DNA of 9,714 nucleotides from an uncultured Alistipes sp. (GCA_947174295.1 CAMWIG010000066.1:1-9714), one strand, 5' to 3'. Counted from the stretch's first letter, positions 1 to 7,434 are shown. Translations and numbers: made by a program. Notes: generated by a model not told the origin, from the sequence alone.

Positions 1-2571
1 GTTACTGAGCCCGTCAAGTTCCGTTTCGCACGTGTCGCTGCGGTGAGCCGTGCGACACTCAAAGGCTTCGAGGCCGGCGAGACGGTCAAGACCGTCGAGC
101 TTACGTCGGACAAGCAGCTGTCGCAGCACTTCACCGGTGTGGATGCTTCGGGACCCAAGTACAGCGCCAACAGCAAGACCCTTACCTTGACTGTCGACCG
201 TGAGGCCGCCGACGGCGCGGTCGCCGTATATTTCACCTCGGCACCCGTCGAGTCTACGGCGTTCTCGGTGCGCGTCGTTACCGACAAGAACGTCTACACG
301 AAGGAGCTCGCTCTGTCGGCCGAGAAGACTCTTGCCTTCACGCTTGAAAACCGCACGGGCTTCACCGTGAATCTCGCAGGCTGCGGCGAGCCTATCGCTG
401 AGAATAAGGTCTATACTTTGGTCGAGACGCAGGACGACCTCTTCGCTGGTGCTACCTATCTTATCGTGGCGGCGAATGCAGATAAGTATTATGCGATGGG
501 TTATCAGAATGGCACGAGTAATCGTAGAACAGCGGATGTCGAAGTCGTGAATAATACGATATCGCTTGATAATACATCGACTGCTTATATTTTCCAAATA
601 GTTGCAGATGGTACTGATTATTTGATTCAGGATATTACGAATGGTACCGACTATCAAAATCAGTATTTGACGGCATCAGGAACAAAGGCTTCGGGAACAA
701 ACTATTTGTCTTCGGTAAAGACTCCTGTCGATAATTCCAAATGGACTATCTCTATCGAGAACGGTATCGCATCAATTGTTAATGCTAATAATAAGACGGT
801 AGGAGTGATGGGTCTCAACGGTACTACGTTGTTCAGTTGTTATGCGACGATGGGAGACCGTAAAGCTTTATCTCTCTACGTCGACAAGACGACCTGCGTC
901 GAGGACACCACGCCGCGCATCATCGCAAGTGCCGATGTCGTTAACGTCAGCGGCGACGGCGAGACTTTCGACGAGGTGACCGTCGCTACGAAGTATGTCG
1001 AGGGCGCCGTCGAGGTGGCTGTTCCCGCCGAGGCCGAGGATTGGATTTTCGCCCATGTCGCCGATGGCAAGCTCGATATGATTGTGGAGCCGAATACGAC
1101 CGGCGAGGAGCGTTCGACCGTGCTGACTCTGTCGGCCGAGGGCGCTGAGTCCGTCGAGATTACGGTCAAGCAGGCTGCTATCGTACCCGAAATTACGATT
1201 GCCGACGCCGACAAGACATTGTCCGTACCGGCCGAGGGCGTCGAACTCCAAAGCATCAAGGTTACGACTGCCAACCTGACCGAAAATGTCACGGTAACCG
1301 TCGAGCCCGCCTCCGAGTGGCTGGTCGCCGACTATAATGCCGCCGACGGCACGTTGGATATTATGGTCGAAGCCAATGCCGACGCCGCCGAGCGCAAGGC
1401 CACCGTCACTCTGTCGGCCAATGGCGTTTCGGCTGCCGTGGAGGTCGTGCAAGAGGGCAAGGTGGATTTGGGCGATACTAAGTTCGTGGAGTTCGTTTTT
1501 TCCGAAATGGGTATCGCAAATGCCGTCGAGTTGGGTACGAGGACCAAGAATCCTATTACGATTGCAGGAGGAGGTTCTACCGCTCCTAAATATTACAATA
1601 CCGGTTCGTCGGTACGCCTTTATGCCGGCAGTACGCTTACTATCAGCGGAACCGATATCGTCAGAATTGAGTTTAACTACGGTTCGACGAAGAGTGGTAC
1701 GGCGACTGTAACTCAGGTCGGAACAGGAACGTTCGTGGAAGCTGCTAAAAACCAAACAGCTGTTTGGACTGGCAATGCTACATCCGTAACCTATTCGAAT
1801 GCAAGTGCTCAAACCTATGTTGCATCGGTCAAGATTTACTATACAGGCGGTGAGTCGGGCCCGACTCAGCTGGCGGCGCCCGAAGTCAATGCTACGTCGA
1901 CCTCCTCGTCGGTGACGCTGACGTGGGCGGAGGTTCCCGGCGCCGGCGGTTACGAGTACACTGTCGGCACGGTCACCGATATGACTTTCGACACTTCGGT
2001 TACGGTCGGCGATTTGGCCGAGGGCACCTACGACTGGTCGGTTACGGCTATCTCCGAAGATACGGCGAACTACACCGACTCGGAGCCCGCGACTGGCTCG
2101 GTTACGGTGACGACTACTTCGGTTATTAATATTGTTTTGGATTTCAGCAGCAATATTTTTAACCTTAGAACATCGTCCGGTAATGATGCCGCGACTGAAA
2201 TATCGAAAGAATACCAAAATTACACATTCAAGTTGAAGGCCGGTAACAGTTGCTATTGGTATAATAGCAAGGCCTTGTTTATGGGAAAGGCAAATTCTTA
2301 TATTACATTCCCTGCAATTGCCGGTTATAAACTGACGTCTGTAACAGCGCACAATAATGCAGGTGCAAGTGCTTCCGGCAAATTAGTGATTTGCAATACA
2401 TCCGATACGACTGCGATTACAGGCGGCGAAAGCGCTTCTATTGCAGCTGATGGTTCGAAGACTTGGACTTTGTCTGATTCGACGGAGGAGAATACTGAGT
2501 ACAGATTGTATCTCACTAATGCTTATAATATACAGTTTACTAAAATAGAACTTGTATATACAGCAAACTGA
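1..2571 (+). CDS. Modular secreted/surface protein, 5'-partial: fimbrillin-like region, 2 BACON, FN3 and three beta modules, ends at in-frame TGA
   Basis: The reading frame is open from base 1, so the gene starts upstream; the GTG at 43 is only the first internal start-like codon. Modules by nucleotide: a fimbrillin-like beta region (about 1-390); an AT-rich module with 'AGATYLIVAANADKYYAMG' (about 409-897); BACON 1 (about 910-1179, ending 'VEITVKQAA'); BACON 2 (about 1183-1461, ending 'AAVEVVQEG'); a second AT-rich module containing 'STAPKYYNTGSSVRLYAGS' (about 1480-1851); an FN3 domain with 'SVTLTWAEVPGAGGYEYTV' (about 1864-2118); and a third AT-rich module ending 'KIELVYTAN' (2122-2568). 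BACON and FN3 domains are non-catalytic beta-sandwiches, often linkers or glycan/mucin-binding modules in Bacteroidetes surface proteins, so this part is probably adhesive or a spacer. No signal peptide is visible because the 5' end is missing. The TGA at 2569-2571 is followed by 30 further open codons leading in the same frame into the nuclease ORF, so this is probably the front part of one larger nuclease protein. Confidence 0.8.
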   Translation, partial: VTEPVKFRFARVAAVSRATLKGFEAGETVKTVELTSDKQLSQHFTGVDASGPKYSANSKTLTLTVDREAADGAVAVYFTSAPVESTAFSVRVVTDKNVYTKELALSAEKTLAFTLENRTGFTVNLAGCGEPIAENKVYTLVETQDDLFAGATYLIVAANADKYYAMGYQNGTSNRRTADVEVVNNTISLDNTSTAYIFQIVADGTDYLIQDITNGTDYQNQYLTASGTKASGTNYLSSVKTPVDNSKWTISIENGIASIVNANNKTVGVMGLNGTTLFSCYATMGDRKALSLYVDKTTCVEDTTPRIIASADVVNVSGDGETFDEVTVATKYVEGAVEVAVPAEAEDWIFAHVADGKLDMIVEPNTTGEERSTVLTLSAEGAESVEITVKQAAIVPEITIADADKTLSVPAEGVELQSIKVTTANLTENVTVTVEPASEWLVADYNAADGTLDIMVEANADAAERKATVTLSANGVSAAVEVVQEGKVDLGDTKFVEFVFSEMGIANAVELGTRTKNPITIAGGGSTAPKYYNTGSSVRLYAGSTLTISGTDIVRIEFNYGSTKSGTATVTQVGTGTFVEAAKNQTAVWTGNATSVTYSNASAQTYVASVKIYYTGGESGPTQLAAPEVNATSTSSSVTLTWAEVPGAGGYEYTVGTVTDMTFDTSVTVGDLAEGTYDWSVTAISEDTANYTDSEPATGSVTVTTTSVINIVLDFSSNIFNLRTSSGNDAATEISKEYQNYTFKLKAGNSCYWYNSKALFMGKANSYITFPAIAGYKLTSVTAHNNAGASASGKLVICNTSDTTAITGGESASIAADGSKTWTLSDSTEENTEYRLYLTNAYNIQFTKIELVYTAN

Positions 2572-2583
2572 ACCTCGGGAGGT

Positions 2584-2612
2584 GGAACGGGAGGAGAAAA
2601 TCCTCCCGTTCC
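2584..2612 (+). other. Perfect 12-bp stem-loop just after the in-frame TGA
   Basis: GGAACGGGAGGA (2584-2595) is the exact reverse complement of TCCTCCCGTTCC (2601-2612), separated by the loop GAAAA. The stem begins 12 nt after the TGA at 2569-2571. No T-run follows, so it is not a standard intrinsic terminator. In the continued frame it encodes a Gly-rich then Pro-rich linker (GTGGENPPVP). GGN codons followed by CCN codons tend to form inverted repeats, so the stem may be incidental. It could also act as an RNA structure influencing termination at the TGA. Confidence 0.6.
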
Positions 2613-2661
2613 GAACCCTACTCCGGGATTCGATTGTGCGCCGTATGCTCTTTCGGCGGCC

Positions 2662-3702
2662 GTGACATCGGCGATAGTCGGCTGCACGGGAACGAACCTC
2701 GAATATGCCGTGCGCGGTGTGTCGTTCGTCGTGGCTCCGGCCGACGGCAGCGAGGCGGCCAAAACCGTGGCGGCGACGATTTCGGGAAACTACTTCGAAG
2801 CCGAGGTCGCAGGCCTGCGCCCGTCGACGCAATACACGGTTCATGCCGTGGCGACTGCGGCCGACGGCACGCAGTACCGCTCCGCAGCAGGGTCGTTCAC
2901 CACGGCGGCCGAGGCTCTCACGACCCACTCCGGGTGGTTGGAGCTTCCGGCGAAAGGCGGAGTGGCGACAGCTTCGGAGATGACCATGACGGCCGGCGAG
3001 CGCAACTACACGATGTACTACGACAAGTCGACGTACAGCGCGCTGTGGGTGGCCTATCCGCTGGCCAAAGGTCATGTCGGTACGCTCTCGCGCCCGAGTT
3101 CGTGGTCGGCGACGCCCGGCATGGCGCAGAGCGACCAGATAAACGTGTGGAGCGGCAGCTACGGAGTGAATGTCGGCTCGACGATTTACGCACGCGGCCA
3201 CCAGATACCCAACGGCGACCGCAACGGAAATTCGGCGATGCAGTTGCAGACGTTCTATGCCACGAACTCCACGCCGCAGATTCAGAACACGTTCAACGCC
3301 TCGATATGGGGCGCTCTGGAAGATGCCGTGCGTGCCGAGGCGATGAAGACCGACACCGTGTTCGTCGCAACGGGCCCGGTCTACCGCACGGTGGGCGGCA
3401 GCGAGTCGGTGAAGACCATAACGCTGCAGCACGACACCTCGAAGCGGTGCCCCGTGCCCAATTACTACTATAAGGCGGTGTTGAAGGTGAAGCGCACCAA
3501 CGGACGTGTGACCGCTGCGTCGGCCGTAGGCTTCTGGTTCGAACACAAGGAGTATCCGAGCGGCAGCAGCTATGCGTCGTATGCCGTGTCGGTCGACGAA
3601 ATCGAGCGCAGGACGGGCTTCGACCTCTTCGCCAACCTCCCCGACGACATAGAGGCGTCGGCCGAGGCCAACACGAGCTGGACGGCATTTCAGAAATTCT
3701 GA
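2662..3702 (+). CDS. DNA/RNA non-specific endonuclease domain protein with N-terminal FN3-like domain (probable 3' part of the upstream gene)
   Basis: A member of the DNA/RNA non-specific endonuclease family (beta-beta-alpha-metal fold, Serratia-nuclease type), which cuts DNA and RNA with a divalent metal. The signature YARGHQIPNGDR puts the catalytic His at codon 3199-3201. It corresponds to the family's DRGH motif, with Ala in place of Asp. The following TNSTPQ...TFNASIWGALE block supplies the probable metal-binding Asn at codon 3295-3297. The C-terminus 'VDEIERRTGFDLFANLPDD' is the usual end of Bacteroidetes members. Residues 1 to about 80 are an FN3-like domain ending 'SFTTAAE'; the nuclease follows from about nucleotide 2923. 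The GTG at 2662 is the first start-like codon, but it lacks a visible ribosome binding site, gives no signal peptide and lies inside the FN3-like domain, which really begins near 2626. The frame is open back to 2572 and is the same as that of the upstream ORF. I therefore read it as the C-terminal half of one secreted nuclease. If the stop is real, this half is either made by readthrough or not made. It ends at TGA 3700-3702. Confidence 0.85.
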   Translation: MTSAIVGCTGTNLEYAVRGVSFVVAPADGSEAAKTVAATISGNYFEAEVAGLRPSTQYTVHAVATAADGTQYRSAAGSFTTAAEALTTHSGWLELPAKGGVATASEMTMTAGERNYTMYYDKSTYSALWVAYPLAKGHVGTLSRPSSWSATPGMAQSDQINVWSGSYGVNVGSTIYARGHQIPNGDRNGNSAMQLQTFYATNSTPQIQNTFNASIWGALEDAVRAEAMKTDTVFVATGPVYRTVGGSESVKTITLQHDTSKRCPVPNYYYKAVLKVKRTNGRVTAASAVGFWFEHKEYPSGSSYASYAVSVDEIERRTGFDLFANLPDDIEASAEANTSWTAFQKF

Positions 3703-3720
3703 TTGTACTCCCATACACGC

Positions 3721-3757
3721 AAACCCCGCGAACTCTCAGACGATGTTCGCGGGGTTT
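3721..3757 (+). terminator. Intrinsic terminator after the nuclease gene
   Basis: AAACCCCGCGAAC (3721-3733) and GTTCGCGGGGTTT (3745-3757) form a perfect 13-bp stem with an 11-nt loop, 18 nt past the nuclease stop codon. The T-tract is only the TTT at the stem end, so termination may be leaky, but its position and symmetry are typical. The matching A-run on the left arm would let it also work for the other strand. Confidence 0.75.
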
Positions 3758-3830
3758 CGTGTCTAATGCGGTTCGTTTCACGATGAAATAGAGCCCGTCA
3801 GCCGCAAATAGGCGCGAATGTCGCTATTCG

Positions 3831-3862
3831 CTTGCTTCGGCGCGCTACTTTTATTATATTTG
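3831..3862 (+). promoter_or_regulatory. Bacteroidetes-type promoter for the BACON/LRR lipoprotein gene
   Basis: TATATTTG at 3855-3862 matches the Bacteroidetes -7 box TAnnTTTG. CTTG at 3831-3834 stands 20 nt upstream, where the -33 TTTG box is expected. Transcription would start near 3869, giving a leader of about 80 nt that is A/T-rich just before the ATG at 3951. No Shine-Dalgarno sequence is visible, as is usual in this phylum. The rest of the 3703-3950 gap, apart from the preceding terminator, shows nothing I can name. Confidence 0.6.
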
Positions 3863-3950
3863 CATACGGACTTTTTGTGTTATGGGTTAATGGGAAGAGT
3901 TCGAGTGTAAAAAACTAAACATTTTGTCTAACTAAAAACTTTTTTCGCTG

Positions 3951-4049
3951 ATGAAAAAACTTTTCGCACTCGCTGCAATCGCCATGGCATTCGTGGCTTG
4001 CAGTTCCGATGACGGGCCGAATACCCCCCCCCCTGACGCCGGCTCCTGA
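3951..4049 (+). CDS. Lipoprotein signal peptide leader, out of frame with the downstream body
   Basis: A 32-codon ORF beginning MKKLFALAAIAMAFVACSSD: positively charged N-terminus, hydrophobic core, and a lipobox ending in Cys17. The acidic residues after the Cys (SSDDG) resemble the Bacteroidetes lipoprotein export signal that directs proteins to the outer face of the outer membrane. After Pro-rich codons the frame ends at TGA 4047-4049. The large BACON/LRR ORF runs in the next frame and shares the ten-C run at 4024-4033. With nine or twelve C this leader would join directly to '...PLTPAPELTLSADAES'. This is almost certainly the true 5' end of that gene, displaced by the homopolymer, rather than a separate peptide gene. 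The promoter upstream and the position of the ATG support translation starting here. Confidence 0.75.
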   Translation: MKKLFALAAIAMAFVACSSDDGPNTPPPDAGS

Positions 4050-5979
4050 GCTGACGCTTTCGGCTGACGCCGAGTCGATTACAATCGACCAAACAGGCTT
4101 AAAAGCCTCGATAATCGCCCCTGCCGAGGGGCTGACGGCGCACCTCGCCGTCACAGCGTCCGATGTCGACGAATGGACTCTCTCCGAAGTCCCGTCGTGG
4201 GTCGGCGCCACGAAAACTACCGACGGAATCGCATTCGCCGTCGAAGCCAACTCCTCGACCGATTCACGCACGGCCGAATTCACAATCACAGCAACAAACG
4301 AATCGGGAACGGCCGAAGCCCGTGTCGAACTGTTCCAGGACGGCATAGTCATCCCCGAGCCTGAGCTCGCCCTCTCGTCCGACGACAGCGCCGTGACGAT
4401 TTCCGACAACGGCCTCTCGGCTGCCGTCGCCGTCGCAGCCGAAGGCGCCGAGATTGCAATCGCCGTACAGACCAATGTCGCAGCTCCCGTCATAGAGGGC
4501 ATGCCCGAGTGGCTCGACGCAACCTTCGAAGACTCGGTGCTGACGCTCGACATCGCAGCCAACACATCGATCGACATCCGCACGGCCGCAATACGCGTCA
4601 CGGCCGAGAACCGGACCGGCGTTATCGAGGCCGCAATCGACATCGTGCAGGCAGGCGTCGCAGCGGCCGAACTCACGCTCTCCGAGAGCGCAATAGAGTT
4701 TTCGGGCGACGGCGAAACCCGGAGCGTGGAGTTCGCCACCAACCAGCTCGTCGTCGAAATCGCAGCACCCGCATGGCTCACCGTCGACAAGGGCGACGAA
4801 TCGTTCACGCTCACCGCTGCGGCCAATACCACCGGGGCGGCACGCTCGGGCGAAGTGACGGTCACCGCCGGCACGGGAGCCAACACGGCGACGGCCACCG
4901 TAGCCGTCTCGCAGGAGCGGCAGCCGAGCACCATGGTATTCGTCGTCGCAACCACCGCTTCGGTCAAGAAACTGACTCTCCCGACGCTCTCGACCGCCGA
5001 CGCCGAGGTGGCAATCACCGTCGACTGGGGCGACGGCTCCGACGCCGAGGTATTCACCGCCGGGCTGACCGCATCGAATGCCCACGAGTACGCCGACGAG
5101 GGCGAATACACGGTGACCATCGCCTCCGACAACACCTTCACCGCATTCCAGTTCTACAACAACGCCCGCCTGAAAGCAATCGTCAAGAACTCGCTCGACA
5201 TGTCCGGCGTCAAGACTCTGTCGCGCTGCTTCTACAACGACCGCGCACTGGAATCCGTACCGGCCGACATGCTCGCCTCGTGCACGGGAGCAACCGCCGC
5301 CGACAACATGTTCTACGGCTGCATAGCCTTGAAGAGCATCCCCGACGGCTTCTTCGCTCCGCTGACTCTCTGCAAGACATTCGCCAACTGCTTCCAGAAC
5401 TGCGCGGCGCTCGAAACCATCCCCGCAGGCATGTTCGAAGGCAGCATCGCCACCAACTTCAACAGCATATTCAACGGTTCGGGCATCAAGGCACTGCCCG
5501 CGCGCTGCTTCGCCGGCTGCACCGCGACCTCGGAGATGAAGAACATCTGCACGGGATGCAAGCAGCTGGAAACCATAGCACCCGACGCATTCGAGGGATG
5601 CACGAAGATAACCACGTTCTACAACGCATTCAGCAGCTGCGAGTCGCTTAAAGCGATACCCGTCACGCTCTTCGCGAGCTGCACGGGTCTCAACGAGCTC
5701 GACTACTGCTTCCAGCGCTGCACGGGCCTCACGTCGCTGCCCGCCGGGATGTTCGACAACAACCGCTCGATACGCTGGATGGAGTACTGTTTCCAGCGCT
5801 GCGAGAACCTCACGGGCGAAACACCCTACACGGTCATCGACGGCAACAAGATTCACCTCTACGAGCGCGAATTCTATCCCGACTACTTCCTCAACCCTTC
5901 GTCGCACGACTACTGCTTCTCCTACGACGAACTTCTGGATGACTACGCCACGCTGAAAACCACCGGCTGGGCTCAGTAA
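4009..5979 (+). CDS. BACON / PKD-like / BspA-type leucine-rich-repeat surface lipoprotein body (signal peptide out of frame upstream)
   Basis: Domains by residue of the 656-aa ORF: BACON 1 (about 14-112), BACON 2 (about 118-216), BACON 3 (about 220-303, ending 'ATVAVSQER'), a PKD-like domain with the 'VDWGDGS' turn (about 307-372), and BspA/TpLRR-like leucine-rich repeats (about 376-600). The repeat pattern is roughly 'cFqnCaaLetIPagmFegc'. Each repeat carries one or two regularly placed Cys, which is unusual for a surface LRR. A short tail with 'SHDYCFSYDELLDDYATLK' closes the protein. This layout is known from Bacteroidales surface proteins thought to bind host or glycan ligands; the ligand here is unknown. 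The ATG at 4009 has no recognisable ribosome site and gives no signal peptide. The natural start is ATG 3951, which lies in another frame because of the C-tract at 4024-4033. As written, the gene is therefore disrupted, switched off, or mis-sequenced. It is probably co-transcribed with the next gene, 21 nt downstream. Confidence 0.8.
   Translation: MTGRIPPPLTPAPELTLSADAESITIDQTGLKASIIAPAEGLTAHLAVTASDVDEWTLSEVPSWVGATKTTDGIAFAVEANSSTDSRTAEFTITATNESGTAEARVELFQDGIVIPEPELALSSDDSAVTISDNGLSAAVAVAAEGAEIAIAVQTNVAAPVIEGMPEWLDATFEDSVLTLDIAANTSIDIRTAAIRVTAENRTGVIEAAIDIVQAGVAAAELTLSESAIEFSGDGETRSVEFATNQLVVEIAAPAWLTVDKGDESFTLTAAANTTGAARSGEVTVTAGTGANTATATVAVSQERQPSTMVFVVATTASVKKLTLPTLSTADAEVAITVDWGDGSDAEVFTAGLTASNAHEYADEGEYTVTIASDNTFTAFQFYNNARLKAIVKNSLDMSGVKTLSRCFYNDRALESVPADMLASCTGATAADNMFYGCIALKSIPDGFFAPLTLCKTFANCFQNCAALETIPAGMFEGSIATNFNSIFNGSGIKALPARCFAGCTATSEMKNICTGCKQLETIAPDAFEGCTKITTFYNAFSSCESLKAIPVTLFASCTGLNELDYCFQRCTGLTSLPAGMFDNNRSIRWMEYCFQRCENLTGETPYTVIDGNKIHLYEREFYPDYFLNPSSHDYCFSYDELLDDYATLKTTGWAQ
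4024..4033. repeat. Homopolymer run of ten C at the frame break
   Basis: Ten consecutive C lie eight codons after the start of the mature lipoprotein, between the signal peptide and the first BACON domain. As written, the tract puts the signal and the body in different frames. Losing one C or gaining two would restore one continuous reading frame. Such tracts change length by strand slippage, and they are also frequent sites of sequencing error. Confidence 0.9.
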
Positions 5980-6000
5980 CGGTTAAACAACAAACTCAAC

Positions 6001-7434
6001 ATGTCACATATCATGAAAAATATACTCCGTAATTCCGTTCTTCTTACGGCAGCTCTCACCGCATTCGCCGCTTGCAGCGACAGCGACACTCCGAACCCCG
6101 GCCCCGTGATTGAACCGCCCGCCGAGATGTACTTCACTTCGGCATCCGACGCCGTCTACCGCGCCGGCTCCGACAAGGCCCTCTACGAGCTGAAACTCAC
6201 GAACGACGACAACGAACTCTTCCTCGCATTCGAAGCCGATCTCTTCGACGGCGCGGGCGACCCCATGCCCGCCGATGGCGAGTACGACGTCACGGCCGAC
6301 AGCTATTGGCTCTCGTCGAAAGACGGCGTGGAGGTGCGCCGCAAGCTCGCATCGGGCTCCGTAGCCTTCGCCGCGACCGAAGCCGGGTGCAAACTCGGAG
6401 GAACGGTCGCCGGCAGCGACAAGACCGAACTGCGCTTCTCGTTCGAAGGCCCCGTGAAGTTCGCCGACTACAACGGCGAGCCCGAGCCCGACGCCTTGAA
6501 GTGCCTCGGCGCATACGGTACCTACTACGGGTCGTACTACATTCCGCAGGCGGCCGACTGGTTCATACGCATCTTCGACACCGAGCACAAGAATCAGGGC
6601 GACCCCTACACCTACATCATCGACCTCGACTTCACGAGTACGCGTCCTGCGGGAGCGCCTCTCATGCCGGCCATGGGCACCTACCGCATCGACAGCGAAG
6701 GTCTCTTCGCCGAGGGAACCATGGTCGGAGGCATGATGAACGGCACGTGCGGCTCGTTCTGGCGCGTTCGCAACGGCGACACGACGACGGCCTACATCGT
6801 CACCGACGGTTTCTTCACGCTCCGCCGCGCGGACAACGGCAAATACCAGATTTTCGGAACGCTCAAAGACAACTGGGGACAGGAGCTGTCGTTCAGCTAC
6901 GAAGGCTCCCTGTCGTTCAACAACGACGCCGTGGGCACCTTCACCGCCTTCACCACCGACTACGACATGGGCGAGGCCTACTACGCCAACCAGAAGTGCT
7001 ACGACACCTCGGAGGAGGGCAATTTCTGGAAAATATATCTCTACGACGAGGCTTCGTGGACGACTAAGGGCCAGGCCGGATACTTCATCACGTTCGACAT
7101 TCCTCTCACGACCGACTGCAAGTCGATTCCCGCAGGCGAGTACACCGCAGCCGCACACGTGCTGAAACCCGAGCTCGGCAACTTCATCCCGGGCTACATG
7201 TTCGCCTACGACCAGTCGATAGCCACGGCCGGAGGTTCGTGGGTCGCCGTCGGACGCGACACGGGAACCATGGCCTACGCACCCGTGCGCGACGGCAAGC
7301 TGACCATCGTCGACAACGGCGGCGGCGAATACACCGTGACGGTCGACGCTCTCGACGACGACTATGTCCCGCATCGCATCACCGCGACATACACGGGCAA
7401 GCTCCCGCTGACCTCCGACTCGAAGGTTCAGTAA
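6001..7434 (+). CDS. Surface lipoprotein with three tandem beta-rich repeats, function unknown
   Basis: I do not recognise a named family. The signal peptide 'NSVLLTAALTAFAAC' leads to a lipobox Cys at residue 25, followed by SDSDTP; the acidic residues suggest export to the outer cell surface. The ATG at 6001 is followed in frame by ATG 6013 (MKNILRN...), which makes an equally good signal. The mature part consists of three divergent units: about residues 42-156, 170-308 and 325-470. Anchors are 'PMPADGEYDV' / 'PLMPAMGTYRI' / 'KSIPAGEYTA' in mid-unit, and 'LRFSFEGPVKF' / 'LSFSYEGSLSF' / 'ITATYTGKLPL' at the unit end. Each unit looks like an all-beta domain rich in Tyr, Trp and Asp. No catalytic motif is visible. 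The gene lies 21 nt after the BACON/LRR lipoprotein gene and before a strong terminator, so the two probably form one transcript and may act together at the surface. A binding or scaffold role is a guess. Confidence 0.85.
   Translation: MSHIMKNILRNSVLLTAALTAFAACSDSDTPNPGPVIEPPAEMYFTSASDAVYRAGSDKALYELKLTNDDNELFLAFEADLFDGAGDPMPADGEYDVTADSYWLSSKDGVEVRRKLASGSVAFAATEAGCKLGGTVAGSDKTELRFSFEGPVKFADYNGEPEPDALKCLGAYGTYYGSYYIPQAADWFIRIFDTEHKNQGDPYTYIIDLDFTSTRPAGAPLMPAMGTYRIDSEGLFAEGTMVGGMMNGTCGSFWRVRNGDTTTAYIVTDGFFTLRRADNGKYQIFGTLKDNWGQELSFSYEGSLSFNNDAVGTFTAFTTDYDMGEAYYANQKCYDTSEEGNFWKIYLYDEASWTTKGQAGYFITFDIPLTTDCKSIPAGEYTAAAHVLKPELGNFIPGYMFAYDQSIATAGGSWVAVGRDTGTMAYAPVRDGKLTIVDNGGGEYTVTVDALDDDYVPHRITATYTGKLPLTSDSKVQ

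Noticed and set aside
868..2352. 494-aa minus-strand open frame antisense to the first gene
   Set aside because: Arg/Gly-rich with no recognisable domain. The opposite strand codes for BACON and FN3 domains.
2569..2571. Use of a genetic code in which TGA is sense
   Set aside because: TGA ends the nuclease ORF at 3700-3702 at the normal family C-terminus, with a terminator after it.
2383..3714. 443-aa minus-strand open frame spanning the TGA junction and the nuclease
   Set aside because: His/Arg-rich shadow of the nuclease frame. The RGHQIPN nuclease motif on the plus strand decides the coding strand.
4264..5907. 547-aa minus-strand open frame antisense to the BACON/LRR gene
   Set aside because: Low-complexity composition typical of a GC-rich shadow frame. 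The plus strand has clear BACON, PKD and LRR domains there.
6004..7374. 456-aa minus-strand open frame antisense to the triple-repeat lipoprotein
   Set aside because: No domain or signal peptide. The plus frame has a lipoprotein signal, internal repeats and a terminator right after it.
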